The position numbers and the translations under genes are program-made. Shown here one piece after another: positions 1 through 9,414 of a stretch of DNA of 64,000 nucleotides. The DNA is from Peribacillus simplex (GTDB lineage Bacteria > Bacillota > Bacilli > Bacillales > DSM-1321). The notes beneath the pieces were generated by a model. It made no database searches. It was not told where the DNA came from and saw only the letters and a program-made list of their open reading frames with translations. Numbering within the stretch: the first letter of the stretch is position 1; each line of letters opens with the position of its first letter. Location: NCBI RefSeq assembly GCF_001542915.1, contig NZ_LNNH01000012.1:416718-480717 (forward strand), given 5' to 3'.

Positions 1-4
1 GGAA

Positions 5-21
5 CCTTCCCTTCAGGAAGG
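5..21 (-). terminator. Possible terminator of the leftward ger operon
   Basis: A 6-bp stem (CCTTCC / GGAAGG, loop CTTCA) lies about 16 bp beyond the stop of the leftward GerC-type gene. The window ends before a T-tract could be seen, so this is tentative. Confidence 0.35.
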
Positions 22-36
22 CTTATTTATGAACAA

Positions 37-1149
37 TCACTTAATCCCACCTTTTGAGCCAAAGTCGATGATTTCTAAGTCGATTTGGTAATTGATATCG
101 GCATCACTGAAAATTTTGTCCCAGTTCTCCTTATTTTTCTCCCAATACTCTGGATGCTGATTTTCCACATAACGGAACAACCCCGCTACCCCCGTTTTAT
201 ATTGATGCTGCAATTTCCAGACAACCTTTTCGACGTCTCGTGTCACCTTCTCCTCCGCATCACGTTCGGCTTCTTTTAAATAGCTTTCTTTGAAGGAATT
301 TTCCTTGCCATACCAATCTTCCGAAAGTCTTGCTGTGTATGCTACAGAAATATTGATCGTCAAATGATCTCCGTCCAAATCTGTCCTGATTTTCCGGCTT
401 CTCCTCTTGTCCACTTCAACGCTGAAAGGTTTACCATGATGGGCCGTTTCGATTATTCCGCCCTTCACTGATCCACTCAACCAATTCAGTGATTCGATAT
501 CCTTATTATTCATGAGCCCGACCAACTTTGAATCGTTGATCACCCCAGCTCCCTGCAAAATTAATTTTCCCCCTTTGATATCAACAGCCTGGATGGCAAA
601 GCTTCCATCTGATTGTAAACTGGAGGAAGCCTGTCCCAATGTTAAAGGGGGGAGGATTTTATTCGTTCGCTTATCATTATCTTTCAATTCATAGATCACA
701 TTAGAAGGAATCTCCCCGTCGTCCGCTCTCTCCAATATTTCCCTCGTCGGTCTTTTCGTTAAAAAAACAAAGCAGCTTCTTCTTGTATTGTTGTCACGTA
801 TCGACTGATTGATGATGGCTTCCATGCGGATTTCCCTTAACACTTCTTCATTGATGAGCAAAATTCGTTGATGATTTGTCAAGACCGTATTGGTTAGGAG
901 CAAGGAATCCCGTATTGCCTCATGAAGCGTTTTCGCACTGACGGTAACATTTTTATATTTTAATTTAGCTTGATTTTCCTGCAAGCTATAGCCAGGAGGT
1001 ACGAGAATTTGCTGAGTTAACTTGATTTCGTTTTTGTTCTTACTTAAATCGATTCCCACTCCTACCACAAGGGATAAATCCTCGATGTTTTCACTGTCCC
1101 AGCAGCCCGAAAGCAATGGTATAAGCAAGAGTACCCATAACCTTTTCAT
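37..1149 (-). CDS. Ger(x)C family germinant-receptor lipoprotein (GerAC/GerKC type)
   Basis: C subunit of a spore germinant receptor, which sits in the inner spore membrane with the A and B subunits and helps couple nutrient sensing to germination. The 370-aa protein has a lipoprotein signal with lipobox LLSGC, lipidated Cys at residue 16, followed by the typical 'CWDSENIEDLSLVVGVGID' start of Ger(x)C proteins. It is the last gene of a leftward A-B-C operon and overlaps the B gene by 4 nt (1146-1149), indicating translational coupling. Length is normal for the family. The germinant cannot be deduced from sequence. Such operons are normally expressed in the forespore under sigma-G. Confidence 0.93.
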   Translation of the reverse strand: MKRLWVLLLIPLLSGCWDSENIEDLSLVVGVGIDLSKNKNEIKLTQQILVPPGYSLQENQAKLKYKNVTVSAKTLHEAIRDSLLLTNTVLTNHQRILLINEEVLREIRMEAIINQSIRDNNTRRSCFVFLTKRPTREILERADDGEIPSNVIYELKDNDKRTNKILPPLTLGQASSSLQSDGSFAIQAVDIKGGKLILQGAGVINDSKLVGLMNNKDIESLNWLSGSVKGGIIETAHHGKPFSVEVDKRRSRKIRTDLDGDHLTINISVAYTARLSEDWYGKENSFKESYLKEAERDAEEKVTRDVEKVVWKLQHQYKTGVAGLFRYVENQHPEYWEKNKENWDKIFSDADINYQIDLEIIDFGSKGGIK

Positions 1150-2240
1150 CGGCTTCTTCGACTCCTTTTCACTTGAACGATCACGAATGTTACAATGGGC
1201 AAGCCAATCAATATAACAGGGAAAACATAGCCCAGCATATCGCTCATCTTAAAAATCTGGATTGTATTTTTCGGAATCTCCGCCAGGATGAACATGACGG
1301 GAACGAGAACGATCAGGTTCGTTGTATACGAATTGTTGAAGATTTTCGTCATGCCTTCTGCTGCAAAATAAGAGTAAATTGCATGGGTACAAAAAAACTG
1401 GAGGATCCAGGTGATCAAAAGAAATAGCTCCAAACGCTCGATGAATATTCCCTTCACCTCAAACGATTGTATAAATGAAATCGTTGGCCAGGTGACGGCT
1501 TTCACTTCCGGTACAGTCAAAGCAGCCACAACCAGAACATATGTAATCACATATAAGATTACGGGAATGAAAAAACCGAGTAAAACCCCGCTCCTTACCT
1601 TTTTTTGATTTTTCACTAAACCAAACAGGAAGATGAAAAGCTCAATTCCAAAAAAGGACAAGGTACCGGTGCCCATCCCTTTCATCACGGGCAGGAAGCC
1701 TTTGCCAAGGACAGGCTGTATGTTTTTTAAATCGACAATCCTAATACTTAGTAAGTAAATGAACAAGACGATGACAATAGTCAACGGCAGAAAGAAGACA
1801 CACACTTTGGCTATCGCTTTAATTTTCCCTGTCAAGAGATGCACACTTGCTAGAATCAAGGTAAGAATCACGATCTCTTCCGGGGTATCCTCCAACAGAT
1901 AAAATCGGACCATTTCACTCATGGCAAGCACTTCGAAACTGGCCACACTTACAAAGTACAGTACGACGAGCAAACCGATAACTTTGGAGAGCAACCTTCC
2001 GTATGCCTCTTCCATATAGGTATAATAACTTGTAACCTGATGTTTTTTTAACATGGCAACAAGTAAGCAAATGAACAACCCAATTAGCAGTCCGTTAAGG
2101 ATCAAGACGATCCATCCATCGGACGAGTGAACTTTTTCGGTTATTGTCCTTGGAAGCGTCAGCATCCCAATTCCTAGCATGCTGCATGAAATGATTGCGG
2201 CCAATTCTGAACTAATGATTTTGCCATCCAAATGGTTCAA
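1146..2240 (-). CDS. GerAB/GerKB family germination permease
   Basis: B subunit of a germinant receptor, related to amino acid/polyamine transporters (spore permease family), predicted to have about ten membrane helices. The reading frame is open back to 2294, but TTG at 2240 is the better start. It has AAAGGGGGG 8 nt upstream, overlaps the A-gene stop as TTGA, and gives an N-terminus (LNHLDGKIISSELAAI) typical of the family; the longer form would add 18 odd residues. The product is about 364 aa. It lies between the A and C genes of the same operon. In this family the B subunit is thought to contribute most to germinant specificity. Confidence 0.92.
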   Translation of the reverse strand: MNHLDGKIISSELAAIISCSMLGIGMLTLPRTITEKVHSSDGWIVLILNGLLIGLFICLLVAMLKKHQVTSYYTYMEEAYGRLLSKVIGLLVVLYFVSVASFEVLAMSEMVRFYLLEDTPEEIVILTLILASVHLLTGKIKAIAKVCVFFLPLTIVIVLFIYLLSIRIVDLKNIQPVLGKGFLPVMKGMGTGTLSFFGIELFIFLFGLVKNQKKVRSGVLLGFFIPVILYVITYVLVVAALTVPEVKAVTWPTISFIQSFEVKGIFIERLELFLLITWILQFFCTHAIYSYFAAEGMTKIFNNSYTTNLIVLVPVMFILAEIPKNTIQIFKMSDMLGYVFPVILIGLPIVTFVIVQVKRSRRSR

Positions 2241-3667
2241 GAGAGTCGCCCCCCTTTTTTTCGTTTCGGTAATCTGATGAAAGCATCCTTCCAAGTCTTT
2301 TTCCCAATGAAATCGAGCGGTTGAAAATAAGGTTCTTGAAAGCTTGTCAATTTGGACAAATGGCTGATGACGAGGATAAAGAATAAAGTGGTTCCATATA
2401 GACCAAGGACGGCAGAGAAAATCATCGCACCGAATCTTAATGCCCGGAACGCAAGCCCAAAGCTGTATTGCGGGACTGTAAATGAAGTGATTGTCGTGAT
2501 GGCAACGATGATCACCATGAGTGAGCTCACGATATTCGCTTGCACGGCTGCCTGTCCGATGATGACTCCTCCAACCAATCCAACTGTCTGACCGATCGGG
2601 GCTGGGAGACGGATGCCCGCTTCTCGAAGCAGTTCAATCGTCAATTCCATGATGATGGCTTCGACAAACGGGGGGAATGGCACATTCTCCCTTGTTCCTG
2701 CGATGGTCATCGCCAGTTCTGTCGGCAGCAATCCCGGGTTGAACGATACCAAGGATATATAAATCCCAGATAGAAAAACGGTAACAAAAAGCGAAAAATA
2801 CCGAAGGATCCGCAAGAAAGTGCCCGCTACCCATCTTTCATAATAATCATCGGGAGATTGCAGCAGCATCGTGATCGTCGTTGGTGCCATTAGCGCAAAC
2901 GGGGATCCGTCGATCATGATCACCACTCTCCCCTCTTGCAAGGCAGATAAAACTTTATCTGGGCGCTCCGTATTTTGGATCTGCGGAAATGGGGTAAACG
3001 ATGTATCTTCGATTAATTCCTCCAGCATCCCTGTATCCTGAAGGTCCGTTTCCTTCACGCCATCTATCCGTTTATTCACTTCTTTTATTAATCTATCGCT
3101 TGCTTTTCCCTCATAATATATCAGCGCCAATTCACGTTTTTCCAACGTCCCTACCTTTTGTTGCTTGATAATGAGATTGGGATGGCTTGAATATTGCCTG
3201 ATCAACCCGATATTTTCCTTTAGGCTTTCGATAAAGCCCATCTTCGGGCCCCGTACAACCCTCTCTGTTGAAGGTTCCGTGAAATTGCGTGTTTTTTCTC
3301 TTTCGAGGTTCAAGACATAGCCCTTTGCTATTCCATCTATAAATAAGAGCGTTTTCCCGTCAAAAATATGCTCCTTGGCTTTTTCATAGGTTTCAATTTC
3401 ATCGTCCTTTACCGAACAAATCTTGGAAATGACCAATTGCTCGACTGAAACGGAATGGCTCTTTTCAATCTGGGCAGATGATAAACCAAGGACGATTTCA
3501 TTGAAGGCTGGATAATCCATCGTCCCATTGACAAATACGAATATTCCGGAGCGATCATAACCGGGAATGTACAATTCTTTAAAAACCACATCATCCTGCA
3601 TATCCAATATGGATTTCAATTTTTCCTGGGTTTGATCCAATTTTATATGCAAGGATTTACTTTCCAT
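2237..3667 (-). CDS. GerA/GerKA family spore germination protein
   Basis: A subunit of a germinant receptor, 476 aa. It has a large hydrophilic N-terminal half (about 1-285) and a C-terminal membrane half with several helices. Family hallmarks seen are 'ERPDKVLSALQEGRVVIMIDGSPFA'-type sequence split around residue 245 and the 'PTELAMTIAGTRENVPFPP' stretch. It is the first gene of the leftward ger operon, with a good ribosome binding site (AAAGGAG, 3673-3680 region). It is homologous to the divergent gene at 3893 but clearly diverged, so the two operons are old paralogues rather than a recent duplication. Confidence 0.94.
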   Translation of the reverse strand: MESKSLHIKLDQTQEKLKSILDMQDDVVFKELYIPGYDRSGIFVFVNGTMDYPAFNEIVLGLSSAQIEKSHSVSVEQLVISKICSVKDDEIETYEKAKEHIFDGKTLLFIDGIAKGYVLNLEREKTRNFTEPSTERVVRGPKMGFIESLKENIGLIRQYSSHPNLIIKQQKVGTLEKRELALIYYEGKASDRLIKEVNKRIDGVKETDLQDTGMLEELIEDTSFTPFPQIQNTERPDKVLSALQEGRVVIMIDGSPFALMAPTTITMLLQSPDDYYERWVAGTFLRILRYFSLFVTVFLSGIYISLVSFNPGLLPTELAMTIAGTRENVPFPPFVEAIIMELTIELLREAGIRLPAPIGQTVGLVGGVIIGQAAVQANIVSSLMVIIVAITTITSFTVPQYSFGLAFRALRFGAMIFSAVLGLYGTTLFFILVISHLSKLTSFQEPYFQPLDFIGKKTWKDAFIRLPKRKKGGRLS

Positions 3668-3892
3668 TGTGAACTCCTTTGTAAAGTGAGTATATTTTTT
3701 TTAGTTTCCTCTTTTTTCAATTTTTTATTCGACTGGAGAATCACTTTCGGGAGGGGCGGGATAGATGCTTCCTATTCCTTGCCAGACCGTTTTCTCTTTC
3801 GTGAAAATGATTGAACGACAATCTAAAATGGTTAATCTGTCATTTAATTGCAAATGCTAACCATCATAAGCTTGAGTTAAGAGGTGAGAACA
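3668..3892. promoter_or_regulatory. Shared promoter region of two divergent ger operons
   Basis: This 225-bp gap separates divergent A genes of two germinant receptors, so both promoters must lie here. On the plus strand, TGTCATT (about 3838-3844) and CATCATA (3862-3868) are separated by 17 nt. The second box fits the sigma-G -10 pattern (CATnnTA); the first box fits its -35 poorly. Sigma-G control is known for ger operons; the exact boxes are inference. Confidence 0.4.
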
Positions 3893-5419
3893 TTGTTTAA
3901 CCGCAGGAAATCCAGACAAAGCAGCTCACAACAAAAGGATAACGATGACGGCATCAATAAAAATTCCGAAATACGCGAACTATTTATTTCCTTTTCTACA
4001 TCCTATGATTTTATAAACCATCAAGGCTCATATAATGACGTAGGTTATTGGGTATCGTATTATCGTTCATTAATTGATGCACAGGAGCTTCACAAAAGTG
4101 TACTGTCAGTGATACCAACCTTGGAACAAATCAGTTTGGAGAAATTGAGAGATAGTATTCCAATCGAGGACACGCTCATCACCAGTACGAAGATTGTGGT
4201 GGAAGAGCGAATCATGAGAGGGCATATCGCGATTAGGCTAGATGCAAACCTTGATGAGTGTTTGTTAATAAATGTGGTTGCCCAACATGGGCGGCAGGTT
4301 GATAAACCGGAACTTGAATTTGGGATCATAAGTCCCCAGGAAGCTTTTGTCGAGGATATCGATATCAATCTGAATCTTGTAAGGAAAAGGCTTCCCGTAC
4401 CAAGCTTGCAGGTGACTGAATTGACCGTGGGCAGCTTATCTAAAACAAAAGTGGCTGTCTTGTCCATTGATGGCATCGTTGACAATGAAAATGTCGAAAC
4501 CGTCATCCAGCGCATCAATGAAATAGATTTTGATGAAATCTTGGATGGCTCCCATCTGGCGCAAATGCTTTATGATGATACAAGTACATTATTCCCCCTT
4601 TTTCTATACACGGAAAGGCCCGACCGCATCGCCAGTGCTTTGGCTGAAGGAAAAGTGGCGATGATCGTTGATCGGTCATCTTCCGCCTTGATTGCCCCAA
4701 CCATTTTGTTGGAGTACTTCATTACGATGGAAGATTATAACATGCCATGGGTGCCAGCATCGGCATTTCGTTTATTAAGGATTTTCGCGGTCATTTTTTC
4801 GATATTCGCAACGCCGCTATATGTAGCTGTCCTGACTTACCATTATGAACTGATTCCTAAAGATCTTTTGGAAACGATCGTCACTTCAAGAAACTTGATC
4901 CCCTTCCAGCCTTTGATTGAAGCGTTATTCTTGGAGATCTCGATTGAGTTACTGCGGGAGGCCGCTGCCAGGCTTCCGACAAAGGTTGGTCAGACATTGG
5001 GTATCGTCGGCGGTATCGTAATCGGACAGGCTGCTGTTGTAGCGGGGCTGACGAGTAATATCTTGTTGATCATCGTTGCCTTGTCCGCTCTGGCATCGTT
5101 TGTCACCCCCATTTATAAAATGGGCAATGCCATCCGGTTACTGCGGTTTCCCTTTTTGATCGGGGCCCAGATCTGGGGGCTGCTCGGAATTACCATTTCG
5201 GCCGTGTTCTTAATGACACATCTTATTAAGCTGACATCGATGGGGCACCCGTACCTTGAGCCTATCTATCCGTTCCACTTAAAGGATTGGAAAGATAGCT
5301 TCGTGCGGCTCCCCTTTAATCTTTTTAAATCGCGACCCATCAATTTACGAACGGAAAATACAGCGAGGCAATCAAAGCCGAAACAGAAAATCATCAAAAA
5401 AAATGATTTTAATGAATGA
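3893..5419 (+). CDS. GerA/GerKA family spore germination protein
   Basis: A subunit of the second germinant receptor, about 508 aa from TTG at 3893. GTG at 3884 is also in frame, but it lies inside the ribosome binding site AGAGGTGAG, whose spacing fits the TTG. It has a long hydrophilic N-terminus (the first 25 residues rich in Lys, Ser, Gln, Asp) and the conserved 'TERPDRIASALAEGKVA' segment. Hydrophobic segments begin near residue 295, and 'EISIELLREAAARLP' and 'GGIVIGQAAVVAGL' near the end match the family. It is first in a rightward A-B-C operon. Confidence 0.93.
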   Translation: MFNRRKSRQSSSQQKDNDDGINKNSEIRELFISFSTSYDFINHQGSYNDVGYWVSYYRSLIDAQELHKSVLSVIPTLEQISLEKLRDSIPIEDTLITSTKIVVEERIMRGHIAIRLDANLDECLLINVVAQHGRQVDKPELEFGIISPQEAFVEDIDINLNLVRKRLPVPSLQVTELTVGSLSKTKVAVLSIDGIVDNENVETVIQRINEIDFDEILDGSHLAQMLYDDTSTLFPLFLYTERPDRIASALAEGKVAMIVDRSSSALIAPTILLEYFITMEDYNMPWVPASAFRLLRIFAVIFSIFATPLYVAVLTYHYELIPKDLLETIVTSRNLIPFQPLIEALFLEISIELLREAAARLPTKVGQTLGIVGGIVIGQAAVVAGLTSNILLIIVALSALASFVTPIYKMGNAIRLLRFPFLIGAQIWGLLGITISAVFLMTHLIKLTSMGHPYLEPIYPFHLKDWKDSFVRLPFNLFKSRPINLRTENTARQSKPKQKIIKKNDFNE

Positions 5420-5437
5420 TCGTAATGAGGAACCTAT

Positions 5438-6529
5438 ATGAACCCAGCTGGTGTTAACGAAAAGGACAAGGTGCAGCCTTTTTATGTGTTTTTTTTAGTG
5501 CATGCCATGCAAACCGGAATTGGTGTGCTCAGCTTCCAACGAGTTTTAGCAAAATCCACTGGTACGGATGGCTGGATATCGATAATACTGGCGGGATTGA
5601 TTGTCCATTTGCTGATATGGGTGATTTATAAGATTTTCAGCATTGTGCCAGGAGATATCCTGACTGTCAATTATCAGGCATTCGGGAAATGGATGGGAAA
5701 CTTCTTCAGCCTGCTTTTCATCCTTTATTTTTTGCTTCTCAGCTTGACGGTCATGATCAGCTATATTCAGGTCATACATGTATGGATGTTTGAAGAGGTT
5801 CCTGCCTGGTCTTTTTCGCTGGTCTTCCTGGTCTTGATTTACTATATCAATACTGGAGGCTTCCGAACGATTACGGGCATAGCCTTTTTAAGCGCCACCA
5901 TGACCTTTGGGCTTTTATTCTTTCTCTTCTATGCCATGAAATACTCTGAATTCACCAATTTACTGCCCATTTTCGATCACTCGATTTTGGATATATGGAA
6001 AGGAACGAGAAATGTTTCCTTAACCATGATTGGATTTGAACTGATCCTGATGTTCTACCCTTTCATCAGGGACGCAAAGTCTTCTCAAAAATACGCTCAT
6101 GGAGGCGCTTTGTCGACCACATTGACCACCCTGTTCATTTATCTGGTTTCGCTCGTTTTTTATTCGCAGAAGCAGTTAGTCATGACCATATGGCCGACCC
6201 TCTCCATGACAAGCATCGTTGAATTGTCCTTTATTCAACGTTTTGAATATATAGATGTTTCTTGGTGGGCCATCGTCATCATACCTAATATGACCATCTC
6301 CTTATGGGCTGCCAGCAGGGGGTTCAAGCGATTATTCAATGTCCAGCAAAAATATCCATTATGGGGGATGTCGCTTATTATCCTGATGATCAACATTTTC
6401 TTTTTTGATATCGATTCGCTTAATATATTGGCGCGGATCATCAATCCCTACGGCGTGATTTTCCTTGTTTCCTACCTGCCTCTTCTTTTGGTCATCATCT
6501 ATATTAAGAAAAAGAGGAATCGTATATGA
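5438..6529 (+). CDS. GerAB/GerKB family germination permease
   Basis: B subunit of the second germinant receptor, 363 aa, almost wholly hydrophobic with about ten predicted membrane helices and a short Lys/Arg-rich C-terminus. It starts with ATG 18 nt after the A gene, behind a weak GAGG box. Family features include 'QTGIGVLSFQRVLAKSTGTDGW' (in part) near the N-terminus. It overlaps the C gene by 4 nt (ATGA at 6526-6529). The organisation copies the divergent operon. The germinant is unknown. Confidence 0.92.
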   Translation: MNPAGVNEKDKVQPFYVFFLVHAMQTGIGVLSFQRVLAKSTGTDGWISIILAGLIVHLLIWVIYKIFSIVPGDILTVNYQAFGKWMGNFFSLLFILYFLLLSLTVMISYIQVIHVWMFEEVPAWSFSLVFLVLIYYINTGGFRTITGIAFLSATMTFGLLFFLFYAMKYSEFTNLLPIFDHSILDIWKGTRNVSLTMIGFELILMFYPFIRDAKSSQKYAHGGALSTTLTTLFIYLVSLVFYSQKQLVMTIWPTLSMTSIVELSFIQRFEYIDVSWWAIVIIPNMTISLWAASRGFKRLFNVQQKYPLWGMSLIILMINIFFFDIDSLNILARIINPYGVIFLVSYLPLLLVIIYIKKKRNRI

Positions 6530-7611
6530 GAAAATTACTTCCTGTCATTTTGGCTTTTGTGATTCTATGCAGCTGCGCCCAGCCACGAGTGGTTGACGAG
6601 GTGAATATGGCCCAGGCCATCGGGTACGATATGATCAAGGATGATAAGGTTGAAGGAATGTTCGTCATCCCTATCTTTCAACAAGATAAAATGGGTAAAT
6701 ACCAAATCTTATCCGGGACTTCATCAACGACAAGTGATGTGCAGGCTGCCGTTTCAAAAAAAGCAGATAAAACGGTGCTACTCGGACAGACTCGCATCGT
6801 TTTATTCAGTGAAAAAATCGTTCATAAAATCGGGATGACAGAACTGACGGATTATCTTTACCGTGAGCCCCAGCTCGGTAACAGGGTTCTTCTCGTCATC
6901 GTCGAAGGTAAGGTCAAGGATGTCATCCATACAAAACCATCGAATTCAAATGTGAATATCGGAATTTTTTTATCGAACCTTATCAATCAGCAAAATGAAA
7001 CAGGTAACGGACCGGACACCAACCTCCACCTTTTCTTGGGGAATTCCTTGGAAAATGGCGGTGATGCCTATCTCCCTATCATAAAAAAACGTGGAAATGA
7101 CTTGTCTGTTTCCGGTGTCGCCCTGTTTCATGAAAATAAAATTGTCAGCAAAGTGCATTCAAGAGATATGTTCGTCTTCAAAACTTTAGTCCAATCCCAT
7201 CGAAGGGGAATATACAAATTCAAATTAGATGATAAGAATAAGAGCGATATTGTAGTGGAAAGTATCAGAAGCGGCACGAGTTATCATATATCAGACTCAG
7301 AGAGCCATCCATCGATGACGATAAAGCTAAAAATAAAAGGGCAAATTAAAGAGTCGATGAGAAGTGACAATCTTACCAATCGAAAAATGATCAAAAAAAT
7401 CGAACAGGATATGGAAGCTGACTTAACGAAGCAGGCCACCAGGCTTATTAAAGATTTTCAGAAACGCAACATCGACCCGATTGGCTTAAAGGAAAAATTC
7501 CACGCCAAAAATAAAAAAATGACGTATGAGCGATGGAAAAGCATTTATCCGAATATGGACATTCGTATAGAATCGAAAGCTGACATCCTCCAAACCGGGG
7601 TTTCGGAATGA
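6526..7611 (+). CDS. Ger(x)C family germinant-receptor lipoprotein
   Basis: C subunit of the second receptor, 361 aa. The signal peptide ends in LCSC, with Cys17 the likely lipidated residue, followed by 'VDEVNMAQAIGYDM', typical of Ger(x)C. The preceding Cys15 makes the lipobox slightly unusual. It overlaps the B gene by 4 nt and is the last gene of the operon, followed 10 nt later by a strong hairpin. Length is normal for the family. Confidence 0.92.
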   Translation: MRKLLPVILAFVILCSCAQPRVVDEVNMAQAIGYDMIKDDKVEGMFVIPIFQQDKMGKYQILSGTSSTTSDVQAAVSKKADKTVLLGQTRIVLFSEKIVHKIGMTELTDYLYREPQLGNRVLLVIVEGKVKDVIHTKPSNSNVNIGIFLSNLINQQNETGNGPDTNLHLFLGNSLENGGDAYLPIIKKRGNDLSVSGVALFHENKIVSKVHSRDMFVFKTLVQSHRRGIYKFKLDDKNKSDIVVESIRSGTSYHISDSESHPSMTIKLKIKGQIKESMRSDNLTNRKMIKKIEQDMEADLTKQATRLIKDFQKRNIDPIGLKEKFHAKNKKMTYERWKSIYPNMDIRIESKADILQTGVSE

Positions 7612-7621
7612 AGACAAGCGC

Positions 7622-7658
7622 AAAAAACGAGACAGGAAGCCATTCCCGTCTCGTTTTT
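7622..7658. terminator. Bidirectional terminator between ger operon and cysI
   Basis: A-tract, stem AACGAGAC.GG / CC.GTCTCGTT and T-tract lie between convergent genes. The flanking A and T runs allow it to serve both strands. Confidence 0.8.
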
Positions 7659-7668
7659 GTTGTAAGGA

Positions 7669-9387
7669 TCAATCATGAAAATTCGTACCATCCGTCACTT
7701 CTTTAACGATTCCGGCCCGGATGACAAAGTCACCGAAATGCTCTCCTTCCGTCCGTTCTTTTGCAAATCGTGAAAGCAGGACCTGCAGCTCGTTCAAAAT
7801 CTCTGCTTCCCCGATATTTTCACGGTACATCTTGCTTAGCCGGCTCCCATCGAATGCGGCACCGAGATACATATTGTACTTGCCAGGCGCTTTTCCGATA
7901 AAACCGATTTCTCCAAGTGCATGACGGGCACAGCCATTCGGGCAGCCGGTCATTCGTATCGTGATTTCTTCTTCCCTCAATCCGTTTTCATCAACGATGG
8001 ACTCCACTTTATCAAGCAAAACCGGCAAATAACGCTCCGCTTCCGCCATTGCCAGTCCGCATGTCGGAAGTGATACACAAGCTATCGCGCTTCGGCGGAG
8101 GGCTGAATGGTTTGCCCCATCCGTCAATCCATATTCGGCAAGCAAACCATTGATTTTTTTCTTTTCCTGACTTGATACATTGGCAATGATCAGGTTTTGG
8201 TTGGAAGTCAGCCGAAAGTCACCTGTATGAATTTTCGCGATCTCACGTAAACCTGTCATCAGTTTGTACTCATTCCGATCCGCGATGCGGCCACCTTCGA
8301 CAAACAAGGTAAAATGCCACTTCCCTCGTAAACCTTTCACCCAGCCGTAACGATCACCATTATTATCAAAATGATAAGACCCCGCCTCGTCCAACTGCCA
8401 ACCCAGGCGATTTTCCAGTTCATTCTTTACCGTCTCGAGCCCAAGGCGGTCAACGGTATATTTGAAACGGGCATTTTTCCTTACGGAACGGTTTCCGTAA
8501 TCACGCTGAATCGTAATGACTTTTTCCGCCACTTCAAGGATCTGGTCAGGTTTACAAAAGCCAATTACTTTAGCTAGCTGGGGATATGTCGATTTATCAC
8601 CGTGGGTCATTCCCATACCGCCCCCGATCGCCACATTGAATCCAACGAGTTTTCCGTTTTCAACAATTGCTATGAAGCCCAGATCCTGGGAGTATACATC
8701 TATATCATTCGATGGAGGAACAGCAATGCCTATTTTAAACTTCCTTGGCAAATAAAGCGGTCCGTACATCGGTTCGATATCTTCCAATTCAGGGGTGCCT
8801 ACAACTTTTTCTTCATCCAGCCATATTTCATGGTACGCCCTTGTCCGTGGCAATAAATAATCACTCAATTGTTTCGACCATTCATATACTTCGGAATGGA
8901 TTTCAGATTGGAAGGGGATCGAATTGCACATGACGTTCCGATTGACATCACCGCATGCAGCGATGGTGTCGAGCATGGACGCATGAATCTCCTGAATCGT
9001 TTTTTTCATATTCCATTTCAATATGCCATGCATCTGAAAGGTCTGTCTTGTCGTCAATTTCAAGGTACCGTTTCCATATTTGTGGGCAAGATCATCCATG
9101 ACCAGCCATTGTGAAGGCAACGCGACCCCGCCCGGCATGCGCACACGCAACATGAACTGATAGGCTGGCTCAAGCTTTTGCTTTTGGCGTTCATTCCGCA
9201 GATCGCGGTCATCCTGCAAATAGCTGCCATGATGTTTCATCAGGCGATTATCATCATCCGGAATGCCGGCGCTAATGCGATCTTGCATCACCTCTTCGAG
9301 TGTACCGCGCAAATAGTTGCTTCTTTCTTTTATTTGCTCAACATCACTCGGCAGTCCTTCAGGTGCTTTCAATAGTCGGTTCACCAT
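7669..9387 (-). CDS. cysI: Sulfite reductase (NADPH) hemoprotein beta subunit
   Basis: CysI reduces sulfite to sulfide by six electrons, using siroheme coupled to a 4Fe-4S cluster, in assimilatory sulfate reduction in the cytoplasm. At 572 aa it has normal length. The cluster/siroheme Cys ligands are visible as C-VSLPT-C (about residue 440) and C-PNG-C (about 480). The Arg/Lys-rich sulfite-binding segments such as '[13 protein letters not shown]' are present. ATG at 9387 follows AAGGAGATAAC. It lies 27 nt behind cysJ in one operon, as in B. subtilis. Confidence 0.97.
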   Translation of the reverse strand: MVNRLLKAPEGLPSDVEQIKERSNYLRGTLEEVMQDRISAGIPDDDNRLMKHHGSYLQDDRDLRNERQKQKLEPAYQFMLRVRMPGGVALPSQWLVMDDLAHKYGNGTLKLTTRQTFQMHGILKWNMKKTIQEIHASMLDTIAACGDVNRNVMCNSIPFQSEIHSEVYEWSKQLSDYLLPRTRAYHEIWLDEEKVVGTPELEDIEPMYGPLYLPRKFKIGIAVPPSNDIDVYSQDLGFIAIVENGKLVGFNVAIGGGMGMTHGDKSTYPQLAKVIGFCKPDQILEVAEKVITIQRDYGNRSVRKNARFKYTVDRLGLETVKNELENRLGWQLDEAGSYHFDNNGDRYGWVKGLRGKWHFTLFVEGGRIADRNEYKLMTGLREIAKIHTGDFRLTSNQNLIIANVSSQEKKKINGLLAEYGLTDGANHSALRRSAIACVSLPTCGLAMAEAERYLPVLLDKVESIVDENGLREEEITIRMTGCPNGCARHALGEIGFIGKAPGKYNMYLGAAFDGSRLSKMYRENIGEAEILNELQVLLSRFAKERTEGEHFGDFVIRAGIVKEVTDGTNFHD

Positions 9388-9414
9388 GTTGTTATCTCCT
9401 TTTCATCAATAGTT

